Below, one piece after another: positions 43,895 through 53,600 of a DNA stretch of 64,000 nt. Position 1 is the stretch's first letter. Each line of letters opens with the position of its first letter. The stretch lies in the NCBI RefSeq assembly GCF_016745255.1, contig NZ_JADOEQ010000008.1, forward strand, positions 119,834 through 183,833. Direction: 5' to 3'. Under the pieces are notes generated by a model. The model was not told the origin of the DNA. It did not search any database and was given only the letters and a program-made list of their open reading frames with translations. Made by a program: the position numbers and the translations under genes. The stretch comes from Enterococcus sp. BWR-S5. GTDB lineage: Bacteria > Bacillota > Bacilli > Lactobacillales > Enterococcaceae.

Positions 43895-44701
43895 TTAATT
43901 TAGGCTCAGGTAGTTTGTCAGATAATCTGCTAAGCCATCTTCATCGTTAGATTGCGTAGTAATATCATTTGCGACACTTTTGATGTGGTCAGTTGCATTT
44001 TGCATGGCCACACCCCAGCCTGCGTACTCAAGCATCTCTTCGTCATTGTGCTCGTCACCAAAGGCGATGATATCCTTCTGCTTGATATTCAAGTAATCTG
44101 CAACCTCAGCGACACCCTTAGCCTTTTGAATCCCTTTGGAAACAACCTCAAGAATTGGCATGGCACCGCCCCAAGTTCGGATATCCAAGTACTCACCGTA
44201 TTGCTTCATTAATGTATCTGAAATACCGCTAACCAACTCTCTTGGTGCACAGAGCATCAGCGAAGTAGGATCGGTTGTCAGATTTTGTGCATTTAACAGG
44301 TTTTTTTCCGTTGCTTCTGCAGCAAAGAATTTTTCATCGAAATGATCGAAACTATCAATAAAGAAGGTTTCTTTGTTTTCCGCAGCAACAAAATCCAGAT
44401 TCAGTGTCTTCTTTTGGGAGATAATGTCGAAAACAATTTCTCGATTTACACTGGAAGCACGTTCCTTCTCCCATTTTTTTTCAGGAATATGAACCAGACC
44501 ACCGTTAAAGTTGACCATCGGTGTATCCAATTTTAGTTGTTGATAGAACTGGTGGCTGAGACGATAAGGGCGACCAGTGGCGATACTTACATAATGCCCA
44601 TGGGCAATTGCTTTCTTCAGTGTTTGTTCTGTTTTTTCGCTAATTAAGGATTGCGCGTTCAACGTTGTTCCATCCAGATCAATAGCAATTAATTTTTTCA
44701 A
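43895..44701 (-). CDS. Cof-type HAD-IIB family phosphatase
   Basis: This is a 268-residue haloacid dehalogenase-like phosphatase of the Cof/YidA group. Motif I is IAIDLDGTTLN (nucleophile Asp8, acid/base Asp10). Motif II is YVSIATGRP. A type IIB cap domain occupies the middle. Motifs III and IV are KAKGVAEVADYL and IAFGDEHNDEEMLEYAGWGVAM. Members dephosphorylate sugar phosphates or flavin/PLP phosphates; the substrate is not predictable. GGAGGAAATG precedes the start on the minus strand. A TTGTCA/TAGACT promoter (16-nt spacer) lies just upstream near 44735-44765. Confidence 0.92.
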   Translation of the reverse strand: MKKLIAIDLDGTTLNAQSLISEKTEQTLKKAIAHGHYVSIATGRPYRLSHQFYQQLKLDTPMVNFNGGLVHIPEKKWEKERASSVNREIVFDIISQKKTLNLDFVAAENKETFFIDSFDHFDEKFFAAEATEKNLLNAQNLTTDPTSLMLCAPRELVSGISDTLMKQYGEYLDIRTWGGAMPILEVVSKGIQKAKGVAEVADYLNIKQKDIIAFGDEHNDEEMLEYAGWGVAMQNATDHIKSVANDITTQSNDEDGLADYLTNYLSLN

Positions 44702-44811
44702 AGCATTTCCTCCTTGGCGAATTTCTATCTCACTAGTCTAGCACAAAGAGCAGAAATGACAAGTGCAAATAGTGAAAAAACAAGAGAACAAAAGGGATTT
44801 TCCGAAAAGAA

Positions 44812-44852
44812 TGTCAATTGATATTGACACTGATTTGATTAATTGATAGTCT
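44812..44852 (+). promoter_or_regulatory. 5'-nucleotidase promoter with inverted repeat over the -35 box
   Basis: TTGACA (44824-44829) and TAGTCT (44847-44852) have a 17-nt spacer. A perfect inverted repeat TGTCAAT-TGAT-ATTGACA (44812-44829) covers the -35 hexamer, which is an operator-like position. Confidence 0.55.
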
Positions 44853-44884
44853 GAAGGGTGAGAACAATAAGGAGGAACATGTAG

Positions 44885-47149
44885 ATGAGAAAGAGAAATA
44901 GGGGGCTTTGTCTTTTGCTGGCTTCACTAGCAGCAGGCGGGGCAGGAGGCTTCTTGTTTAGCAATAGCCAAACAGCGCACGCAGAAACTGCTGGGACGGT
45001 GCCTGTTCAGCTATTGGGAATCAATGACTTCCATGGGGCTTTGAGTACAACTGGAACGTTTAGGGATGATGCCGGCAATAGCGTGAGTAATACAGGAACG
45101 GCTGCTTTACTGGCAAGCTATTTAAATCAAGCTGAGAAAACATTTGCTGATGCCAACGATGGAGCTCAGACCTTACGCGTTCAATCAGGTGACATGGTGG
45201 GTGCAAGCCCGGCAAATTCCGGATTGCTGCAGGATGAGCCGACAATCAAGGTACTAAATGAAATGAATTTTTCAGTGGGCACATTGGGCAACCATGAATT
45301 CGATGAAGGATTGGCAGAATTTAACCGCATTATGACGGGAGCTGTGCCATCCGCTGACCCTTATGGTATATTGAAGGACTATCCGAGGGAAGCATCAAAA
45401 ACGGAAGTAGTTATTGGGAATGTGGTCAAAAAGAACACAGAAGAAATTCCATATAATTGGAAGCCATATACAATAAAAGAAGTAGGTACAGATAAAAAAG
45501 TTAAGATTGGTTTTATTGGTGTCGTAACAACAGAGATACCTAACCTAGTATTAAAGGAACATTACCAAGATTATGATTTTCTTGATGAAGCAGAGACAAT
45601 TGCCTATTATGCTGATGAGCTACAAGAGCAGGGTGTAAATGCGATTGTTGTACTTGCACATGTTCCTGCTACAAGCAAAGCGGGAACTGTTTCCGGAGAT
45701 GCTGCGGATATTTTGAACAAGGTAAATGAGATTGATCCGCAAAACAGTGTAGATGTGCTTTTAGCTGGACACAACCATCAGTATACAAACGGCGTAGTTG
45801 GCAAAACGCGTGTCGTTCAATCAACCTCTCAAGGCAAAGGTTACGCGGATGTTCGCGGGTATATTGATGTGGAGACACAAGAATTCACAGAAGTACCTTC
45901 AGCTGAGATTGTCCCTGTCTCTCCGGAAGGAAATAATGTGCCTGCCGCTGATGAAGCAACTGCATCAATTGTGGCCGATGCTGATGCCCGTGTAGCTGCT
46001 GTAACAAGTAAGAAGATTGGAACAGCGAAAACTGCAGAAGCAATCACACGAGAAGTGAACGAGTATAAAGAATCACCTGTTGGTAATCTGATTACCGATG
46101 GTCAAATTGCAATGGCAAAAGAAAAAGGGATTGATGTCGATTTCGCTATGACAAACAATGGCGGTATTCGTGCTGACCTATTGGTTGGTGGTGATGGCGC
46201 AATCACATGGGGAGCTGCTCAGGCGGTTCAGCCATTCGGAAATATCATGCAAATTGTAGAGATGACAGGCACTCAAATCGAGCAGGTTCTGAATGAGCAG
46301 TATGACGAAGAGGAGAAATACTTCCTACAAATTTCTGGACTATCCTATACATTTGTAAAAACAGATAACGCTGATCAACCTTTTAAGGTTTGGGAGATAA
46401 AAGATTCTGAGGGGAATGTTCTTAAAGCAGACCAGACTTATAACGTGGTTATCAATGACTTCCTATTTGGCGGTGGAGATGGATTTTCCGGGTTCACTCA
46501 AGCGAAGCTAGTTGATGCAATGCAGCCGGATACAGAAACGTTTATCGGTTATATTGAATCGAAGGAAGCTGCCGGTGAGCTAATCGAAGCTGGTATTCAA
46601 GGGCGCAAGAAGCTGATTGAAGAGCCCTCTATCTTACCGGAGGATAAAGAAGAAGCGATTCGTAAAGCAACCTTCTTCGATCCACTTCATGAAAATGATC
46701 AATACCTTCAAGGCGTAACCTTACCGAATGCTACGGTAGTTCTATTTGAGGGTGAGATTCCTCAAAGTAAAACAATTGCCAATGTTTTACCGGAAGGAGA
46801 TATCACTGCAAAAGCAGATAGTGAAGGTCGTGTGAAGATCGATGTTACTGAGCTGAAGCTGAAAGGTAAAAAGAAGGTAACAGCTGTCGTTGTTGATGAA
46901 GAAAATAATAGTGCAGTCTTCCCATTAGATGTTTTGGCGGAGGTTTCAGGGTCAGTAGACTCATCAAGCTCTACAGTTGAACAATCCAGCACAACAGAAA
47001 ATAGTACAGGAACAACGACTTCGTCAGACAAGCCAACAGGTGCATTCCCGAATACCGGTGAAGCAATTACAAATATCAGTCTAATTTCCGGTGTTATCCT
47101 TTTAGCCGGTGGGTCTTTCTTGGTTCTTAAGAAAAGATCAAAAGTATAA
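44885..47149 (+). CDS. Cell-wall-anchored 5'-nucleotidase / UDP-sugar hydrolase family protein
   Basis: This is a 754-residue secreted enzyme. The signal peptide has a KRNR n-region, hydrophobic core and probable cleavage after AHA (residue 33). The metallophosphatase domain shows GINDFHGAL, SGDMVGASPANS, LGNHEFDEG, VVLAHVPA and LLAGHNHQ. The C-terminal 5'-nucleotidase domain shows ESPVGNLITDG, TNNGGIRADL, FGNIMQIVEMTG and NDFLFGGGDGFSGF. A Ser/Thr-rich spacer, the sortase motif FPNTG, a hydrophobic helix and KKRSKV end the protein. It would release nucleosides from extracellular nucleotides, which fits the purine permease gene next door. AAGGAGG precedes ATG 44885. Confidence 0.94.
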   Translation: MRKRNRGLCLLLASLAAGGAGGFLFSNSQTAHAETAGTVPVQLLGINDFHGALSTTGTFRDDAGNSVSNTGTAALLASYLNQAEKTFADANDGAQTLRVQSGDMVGASPANSGLLQDEPTIKVLNEMNFSVGTLGNHEFDEGLAEFNRIMTGAVPSADPYGILKDYPREASKTEVVIGNVVKKNTEEIPYNWKPYTIKEVGTDKKVKIGFIGVVTTEIPNLVLKEHYQDYDFLDEAETIAYYADELQEQGVNAIVVLAHVPATSKAGTVSGDAADILNKVNEIDPQNSVDVLLAGHNHQYTNGVVGKTRVVQSTSQGKGYADVRGYIDVETQEFTEVPSAEIVPVSPEGNNVPAADEATASIVADADARVAAVTSKKIGTAKTAEAITREVNEYKESPVGNLITDGQIAMAKEKGIDVDFAMTNNGGIRADLLVGGDGAITWGAAQAVQPFGNIMQIVEMTGTQIEQVLNEQYDEEEKYFLQISGLSYTFVKTDNADQPFKVWEIKDSEGNVLKADQTYNVVINDFLFGGGDGFSGFTQAKLVDAMQPDTETFIGYIESKEAAGELIEAGIQGRKKLIEEPSILPEDKEEAIRKATFFDPLHENDQYLQGVTLPNATVVLFEGEIPQSKTIANVLPEGDITAKADSEGRVKIDVTELKLKGKKKVTAVVVDEENNSAVFPLDVLAEVSGSVDSSSSTVEQSSTTENSTGTTTSSDKPTGAFPNTGEAITNISLISGVILLAGGSFLVLKKRSKV

Positions 47150-47163
47150 TAACAAGATAGAAA

Positions 47164-47203
47164 AATGAGGCAATTCTCTGGTTGAGAATTGTCTCATTTT
47201 TTC
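47164..47203 (+). terminator. Terminator after the 5'-nucleotidase gene
   Basis: AATGAGGCAATTCTC pairs with GAGAATTGTCTCATT (one G-T), then six T residues. Confidence 0.9.
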
Positions 47204-47228
47204 TTTAGCATCGCTATATATTTTTATG

Positions 47229-47314
47229 AAAACGAATAAAACACGAACATTAAAAATAATTAATGATGTAATAGTTAGTATTTTGTTGAAAAAACTCTGT
47301 GGGTCTCCTATAAT
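47229..47314 (+). promoter_or_regulatory. Purine permease promoter with PurR-box-like sites
   Basis: TTGAAA (47286-47291) and TATAAT (47309-47314) are separated by 17 nt. ACGAATA (47232) and ACGAACATT (47243) form an 11-bp-spaced direct repeat centred about 75-86 nt upstream of the expected start site. The second resembles the PurR box core CGAACATT. No purine riboswitch is visible in the leader. Confidence 0.55.
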
Positions 47315-47405
47315 TTAATAGTATTTGTTGGGAAATGCGACTTGCACTTATTTTTATTTTTTCCGACGATAAACAGGAATTATTTTGAGGGAGAGAAAAA
47401 AATTC

Positions 47406-48812
47406 ATGGAAAAGTTTTTCAAGTTAAAAGAAAATCGTACAACGGTTTCAACAGAAATGATGGCAGGGATTACAACATTTTTTGCCATGAGCTATATTCT
47501 ATTCGTTAATCCATCTATTTTGTCAGAGACAGGTATGCCTTTTCAAGCAGTCTTTTTAGCAACAATTATTGCATCAATTATCGGTACACTTGTTATGGGG
47601 TTATTTGCTAATGTACCTTATGCGCAAGCGCCAGGTATGGGGCTAAATGCATTTTTCACCTTCACAGTTGTTTTTGGTCTCGGCTATACTTGGCAACAGG
47701 CACTGGCAATGGTATTTATCTGTGGGCTGGTAAACATACTGATTACGGTGACGAAAATTCGTAAATTGGTGATTCGGGCGATTCCGGAAAGCCTGCAGCA
47801 TGCAATTGGCGGCGGTATTGGTATCTTTGTTGCTTATGTAGGTATTAAAAATGCGGGATTACTTGATTTTACTGTTCAGGCTGAGCCTGTGAATGGTGCT
47901 GTAAATGGGGATAGTATTGTACCGGCATTAGGAAATTTCAATAATCCGGGAATCATCTTAGCTGTCCTTGGTTTAGTGATTATGACAATTCTTGTTGTTA
48001 TGAATGTGCGTGGAGCAATTCTTTTGGGTATTCTTTTTACAACAATTTTAGCAATTCCAATGGGTGTTGTTGACCTTTCAGCCATTGATTGGCATGGTAA
48101 CTCATTAGGAAGCTCTATTTCAGCTTTGGGAACAACCTTTGGAGCGGCATTTGGACCAGATGGCATGCAGTCTCTATTCAGTGACAGCTCAAAAATTCCG
48201 CAAGTATTGATGACGGTTATTGCCTTCAGTCTATCTGATACCTTCGATACAATCGGTACGTTTATTGGAACAGGTCGTCGTACAGGTATTTTCTCTAAAG
48301 AGGATGAGGCAGCACTTGAAGATAGTAAAGGGCTTGCGACGAAAATGGACCGTGCGTTGTTCGCAGATGCTGTAGCAACTTCGGTTGGTGCGGTTGTGGG
48401 AACATCAAATGTTACAACGTATGTGGAAAGTGCTGCCGGTATCGGTGCTGGCGGTCGTACAGGCTTGACCTCTGTTGTTGTCGCTGTGCTATTTGCATTA
48501 AGTAGTTTATTTTCTCCACTGATTTCTGTTGTACCGGCTCAAGCAACAGCACCTGCATTAATTTTGGTTGGTGTAATGATGCTGGCTTCATTCAAAGATA
48601 TTGAGTGGACAGATTTAGAAGAAGCGGTACCTGCGTTCTTTGCTTCTATCTTTATGGGTCTATGCTACAGCATTTCTTATGGGATTGCTGCCGGCTTTAT
48701 CTTTTTCGCAATCGTGAAGGTTGCAAAAGGAAAAATTAATGAAGTATCGCCAATCATTTGGATTGTAAACGCGTTGTTTATTATCAATTTCGTGATTTTA
48801 GCAATCCTCTAA
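47406..48812 (+). CDS. NCS2 family purine (guanine/hypoxanthine) permease
   Basis: This 468-residue transporter is of the AzgA/PbuG branch, with about 12-14 membrane segments. Typical motifs are TEMMAGITTFFAMSYILFVNP, YAQAPGMGLNAFFTFTVVFGLGYTWQQALA, SLQHAIGGGIGIFVAYVGIKNAG, FSLSDTFDTIGTFIGTGRRTG and GTSNVTTYVESAAGIGAGGRTGLT. It imports hypoxanthine, guanine or adenine by proton symport. I chose ATG 47406, with GAGGGAGAG upstream; a TTG extension to 47385 is in the ribosome binding region. The upstream extracellular 5'-nucleotidase would supply nucleosides or bases, giving a scavenging pair. Confidence 0.93.
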   Translation: MEKFFKLKENRTTVSTEMMAGITTFFAMSYILFVNPSILSETGMPFQAVFLATIIASIIGTLVMGLFANVPYAQAPGMGLNAFFTFTVVFGLGYTWQQALAMVFICGLVNILITVTKIRKLVIRAIPESLQHAIGGGIGIFVAYVGIKNAGLLDFTVQAEPVNGAVNGDSIVPALGNFNNPGIILAVLGLVIMTILVVMNVRGAILLGILFTTILAIPMGVVDLSAIDWHGNSLGSSISALGTTFGAAFGPDGMQSLFSDSSKIPQVLMTVIAFSLSDTFDTIGTFIGTGRRTGIFSKEDEAALEDSKGLATKMDRALFADAVATSVGAVVGTSNVTTYVESAAGIGAGGRTGLTSVVVAVLFALSSLFSPLISVVPAQATAPALILVGVMMLASFKDIEWTDLEEAVPAFFASIFMGLCYSISYGIAAGFIFFAIVKVAKGKINEVSPIIWIVNALFIINFVILAIL

Positions 48813-48860
48813 AAAATGAAGAAGTAATGAAGAAGCATTCGGGAAACGATATAGTGTGTG

Positions 48861-48893
48861 ACAGAGCTGATAGGGAATCAGCTCTGTTTTTTT
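48861..48893 (+). terminator. Terminator after the purine permease gene
   Basis: ACAGAGCTGA pairs perfectly with TCAGCTCTGT, then seven T residues. Confidence 0.93.
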
Positions 48894-48969
48894 ATGGATA
48901 AAGGGGTTATAAGTTTTTTTAGGTTGTAACTTCAGTGATATTAAGGGGTAGCAAGGAAATCATCAGAAA

Positions 48970-48997
48970 GCTGGACGGGCTCATTCAGCTTTTCTAA
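48970..48997 (+). repeat. Remnant of the 34.2-kb palindromic repeat (3' end only)
   Basis: CTGGACGGGCTCATTCAGC followed by TTTTCTA matches the terminal segment of the repeats at 34214-34458. It is an isolated 3' fragment in the gap before the MFS gene, so the repeat is dispersed rather than local. Confidence 0.6.
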
Positions 48998-49110
48998 TGA
49001 AATACTATGAACGCTATTGCAGAAAATGAAAAAACGAAAATAAAAATTTTGTGAGTTTTCTGAAAATGGAGTATAGTTAAGGAGAACCCTTTATAGGCGG
49101 TGAAAAGAAA

Positions 49111-50307
49111 ATGAAGATAGAGTGGAAGAAGAATTTGATGGTGGCATGGTTAGGCAGCTTTTTCACGGGTGCCAGTATCAGCCTCGTAATGCCCTTCATT
49201 CCTGTATATATTGAACAGCTGGGAACACCCAAAAGTCAAATCGAACTTTTTTCAGGCTTGGCAATATCAGTAACTGCTTTTGCAGCAGCAATTGTTGCAC
49301 CTATCTGGGGGAATCTGGCTGATAGAAAAGGACGCAAAATCATGATGATTCGAGCGGCAGCCGGTATGACCTTTACAATGGGCTCGCTGGCTTTTGTTCC
49401 GAATGTCTACTGGCTATTGATTATGCGTTTTCTAAATGGTATTCTCTCCGGCTACATTCCTAATGCTACAGCAATGATTGCCTCACAAGCACCTAAATCA
49501 AAAAGCGGTTGGGCGCTAGGTACCTTATCTACAGGAGCGGTTGCCGGAAACTTGATTGGTCCATCGATTGGTGGGGCTTTAGCACAATGGTTTGGGATGG
49601 AAAATGTGTTTATCATTACGGGCTTTATGCTATTAGTTACAACGCTGCTGACGATTTTTATGGTTAAAGAGGATTTTGAGCCTGTTGAGAAAAAGGATCT
49701 TCTTTCGACAAAAGAGATATTTTCAAAAATCGATCATCTCTCAATCTTAGTAGGCCTGTTTGTTACAACGTTGATTTTACAGGTTGGTGTGACTAGCATC
49801 AGTCCAATATTGACCCTATATATCCGCTCGTTAAGTGGAAATCAAGGAAACATTCTGTTTGTTAGCGGATTGATTGTATCAGTTGCCGGTGTATCTGCCA
49901 TTATTTCTTCTCCTTCTCTAGGAAAGCTTGGTGACAAAATAGGAAATCACAAGGTTCTGTTGGCGGGGTTAGTTCTATCACTTCTTTGCTATCTGCCGAT
50001 GGCATTTGTGAAAACGCCTTTTCAATTAGGGGCACTGCGCTTTTTACTGGGCTTTTCTACCGGAGCATTAATGCCATCAATCAATACGCTCATCGGTAAA
50101 CTGACACCTCCGGAAGGCGTCAGCAGAATATACAGCTACAATCAGATGTTTAGTAACTTTGGTCAGGTTCTGGGGCCAATGATTGGATCAACTGTTGCTC
50201 ATGGTTTTGGCTATAGTGCAGTATTTATTACCACGGCCTGCTTTGTTTTAGGCAATATTTGTTTGTCGCTGTTCAATTTCAGAAAAATTTTATCGAAACG
50301 TTTATAA
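49111..50307 (+). CDS. MFS multidrug exporter (PmrA-like)
   Basis: This 398-residue major facilitator protein has 12 predicted helices in two halves. Motif A (WGNLADRKGRKIMMIRA) follows helix 2, and the drug/proton antiporter motif C region (LSTGAVAGNLIGPSIGGALAQWFG) is in helix 5. A second-half motif A relic (SLGKLGDKIGNHKVLLAG) is present. Similarity to PmrA/NorA-type pumps suggests efflux of fluoroquinolones or dyes, but the substrate is not proven. ATG 49111 follows GGCGGTGAAAAG. The gene is bounded by terminators and is monocistronic. Confidence 0.88.
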   Translation: MKIEWKKNLMVAWLGSFFTGASISLVMPFIPVYIEQLGTPKSQIELFSGLAISVTAFAAAIVAPIWGNLADRKGRKIMMIRAAAGMTFTMGSLAFVPNVYWLLIMRFLNGILSGYIPNATAMIASQAPKSKSGWALGTLSTGAVAGNLIGPSIGGALAQWFGMENVFIITGFMLLVTTLLTIFMVKEDFEPVEKKDLLSTKEIFSKIDHLSILVGLFVTTLILQVGVTSISPILTLYIRSLSGNQGNILFVSGLIVSVAGVSAIISSPSLGKLGDKIGNHKVLLAGLVLSLLCYLPMAFVKTPFQLGALRFLLGFSTGALMPSINTLIGKLTPPEGVSRIYSYNQMFSNFGQVLGPMIGSTVAHGFGYSAVFITTACFVLGNICLSLFNFRKILSKRL

Positions 50308-50320
50308 ACAGTTGAAAACA

Positions 50321-50358
50321 AAAAAAAACCAGTTACAATTAATGTAACTGGTTTTTTT
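50321..50358. terminator. Bidirectional terminator between the MFS and DUF2929 genes
   Basis: AAAACCAGTTACA pairs perfectly with TGTAACTGGTTTT. T-runs on both strands serve these convergent genes. Confidence 0.93.
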
Positions 50359-50401
50359 GAGAGTAATAGCTTGTCAATTTCTCTGTATGAAGAGGCAACA
50401 A

Positions 50402-50587
50402 CTATACTTGAGATGTTTTCTTCTTCGGTACTGCAAGTTGACCAATTAATATAATAAGTATACCGGCGGCAAGCGAGATGATAGACGTCCATACAAAGTC
50501 ATAACTGCCGTTGTTTAAGGCACCGCCAATGTATCCTACAACTTGCCCTAAGATGAAGGACCAGAATAATACAATAATGTAACGCAT
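50402..50587 (-). CDS. DUF2929 (YjzD-like) small membrane protein
   Basis: This is a 61-residue protein with two membrane helices (YIIVLFWSFILGQVVGYIGGAL and FVWTSIISLAAGILIILIGQL) and a KKKTSQV tail, matching DUF2929/YjzD of Bacilli. Function is unknown. ATG at 50587 on the minus strand has AAGAGGTG upstream; an in-frame GTG three codons earlier is part of that site. It is convergent with the MFS gene and divergent from dnaE. Confidence 0.85.
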   Translation of the reverse strand: MRYIIVLFWSFILGQVVGYIGGALNNGSYDFVWTSIISLAAGILIILIGQLAVPKKKTSQV

Positions 50588-50673
50588 GGATAGCACCTCT
50601 TTTCTAGCTATAGTTTAGCACAATTTTTTTTAATGTAAAGAAATGAGGGAATTTTGTTATAAAGGAGGGATTC

Positions 50674-53600
50674 ATGGTGTTTCCGCAACTATATACAATT
50701 ACTTCCTACTCTCTACTTTCCAGCACGATTAGAATACCAGAATTCGTGAAAAAAGCAAAGGAGTATGGGTATGATTATTTAGGAATTGCTGATATTAACG
50801 TACTGCACGGTGCTGTTGAATTTTACGAAGCTTGCGTAAAAGAAGATATTACACCGATTATAGGAATGACGATTGAATATACCCCTGCAATTAGTGACCG
50901 ACAAGTGCAGCTTTTATTATATGCAAAAAACCTTACTGGCTATCAAAATCTAATGCGTATTTCCAGCCTGAAAATGACAAATGATGGAATTTTTCGTTTA
51001 GAGGATTTTTCTGAATTTCTCACTGATTTAGTCGTAATTATGCCTGCTGATAAAGGTGTAATCAATTTTTTGAAGGAACGTGACAAAGCCGATGTACAAC
51101 GTGAAATGAGTGCACTGCTTGAAGCAATTGATTCAGCAGCCTTCTTCATAGGAACTTCTTTTATGTGCAATCCGTCAACAGATTCATTGTTATTTGACTT
51201 TATACATAGTGAACAGTATTCTCTTGTTGCATTGCAAGAGACGAGATATCTGGCACGAGAAGACGGCTTTGCCCTTCGTGTTTTAGAGCATATTGAATCT
51301 GGAACAGCGATGAAAGTCGATTTGAAAGAAACTGAAATTGATGGTCCTTATTATTTGAGAAAACCTGAGGAGGCGCAACAGCAGCTGCAAGAATTGATTA
51401 GTGCTGAGAGTGTTGCAAATGCACGGTCAATCGCAGAATCGTGTCGCTTTGAGATGCCTTTGCACCAAAAGCTGCTTCCTCATTATCCTGTGCCGGATGG
51501 ACGTGAAGCCGGTGCGTACTTGCGAGCTCTTTGTTTAGAATGTTTGCCTCAGAGGATTGCAGAAGTGACAGATGTGTATCGAGAACGTTTGGAAAAAGAA
51601 TTGACCATTATTCACGATATGGGCTTTGATGATTATTTTCTAATCGTTTGGGATGTGATGGCTTTTGCTCATCAGCAGAAAATTGTGACTGGAGCTGGAA
51701 GGGGCTCGGCAGCTGGTTCTTTAGTATCCTATGTTCTTTCAATCACAGATGTTGACCCAATCAAATATGATTTGCTTTTTGAACGTTTCCTCAATCCTGA
51801 GCGCTTTTCAATGCCGGATATTGACTTAGATATTCCTGATAATCGGAGAGAGCAAGTGTTGGCCTATGTGCAAAAAAAATATGGGCATTATCACATGGCG
51901 CAAATTGCTACGTTTGGAACAATGGCTGCCAAAATGGTTTTACGAGATGCTGCCAGAGTATTCGGGTTGTCCCAGAGTGAGTCTAATCGCTGGTCTCAAG
52001 CTGTTCCGAGCACGTTGAAAATTACGTTGAAGCAGGCATGGAAGGAATCAAAAAAACTGGTGGAGCTGGTGGAAAGTTCTGAAGCAAATCGGCTGTTGTT
52101 TGATACGGCGGTTCGTCTGGAAGGTCTGCCAAGACATGTCTCGACGCATGCTGCCGGCGTCGTCATCAGTGACAGAAACTTATTAGAGCTTACACCGCTG
52201 CAAACAGGAACCAACGATATCCTGTTGACTCAGTTTACGATGAATGACGTAGAGAAGATTGGCTTGCTGAAAATGGACTTTTTGGGCTTGAGAAACCTGT
52301 CAATTATTGATAATACACTGAAATCTGTTAAGCGTGTATACAATGAAGAACTTGTGCTGAATGAGATCCCTTTGGATGATGAAGAGACACTGGCTTTGTT
52401 CCGAAAAGGAGAGACAAGCGGCGTTTTCCAATTTGAATCAGCTGGAATAAGAAATGTCCTGCGGAAGCTTGGACCAACAAGTATCGAAGATATTGCAGCA
52501 GTCAACGCCCTATATCGTCCAGGTCCAATGCAAAATATTGATTTGTTCATTCGACGAAAAAAGGGCTTGGAAGCCATCGATTATCCGGATCCTTCTTTAC
52601 AGTCAATTTTGGAGAATACCTATGGGGTCATTGTCTACCAAGAGCAAATCATGCAGGTCGCTGCAAAGATGGCTGGTTTCAGCTTGGGGCAGGCAGATAT
52701 TTTGAGACGTGCTATCAGTAAAAAGAAAAAGGATGTCTTGGATCAAGAACGGAAACACTTTGTTGATGGTGGGGTAGCGCAGGGATACTCTGAAGAAACA
52801 GCTGACAAAATCTATGATTATATTGAACGATTTGCCAACTATGGCTTTAACAGATCCCACGCCTTTGCCTATTCTTTTATCGGGTTTCAAATGGCGTACT
52901 TGAAAGTCCATTATCCAGCAGCTTTTTATGCGGCATTGCTTCATTCTGTTCGTCATAATCCGAATAAAATCAAAGAGTATATCAGTGAAGCGCGAAAAAA
53001 TGGCATCAATATTATTCAACCGTCCATCAACCATAGTCAATACAGCTTTGTGCTGAAGAGCTCCACAGAAATTATGTTTGGTTTCAGTTCTCTAAAAGGA
53101 ATCAGAAGAGACTTTATTCAAGATATGTTGAATGAACGTAAGGAAAGCGGGTTTTATAAGAGCTTCGATCAGTTCCTCTTTAGAATTCCTGCAAAATGGC
53201 GTAAGAAAGAGAATATCCTACCGCTGATAGCCATCGGAGCTTTTGATGAACTGATAGCTAACCGAAGACAGCTGGCAAATCAGTTGGAAAGTAAAATTCA
53301 AAATATTGTCTATAGCGGCGGCAGTGCGGACCTCTTTGAAACCTTAGAGCTAAAAGAGGAAGAAATCCAGGACTATTCATTAGAGGAAAGGTTGGCTCAG
53401 GAAGAACAGTATCTAGGCGTGTATCTTTCCGGACATCCAGCTGAGGAATACAAGAAGCTGGCGAAGCTGAAGCAAGTTCTGACGATTAATGATGTGGTTG
53501 AAAATCAAGCTGTTCGCTTATTAATTTATGTGAAGGACGTTCGAGCGATTCGAACGAAGAAGGGTGAGCAAATGGCATTTGTCGAAGGAGATGACAGCAC

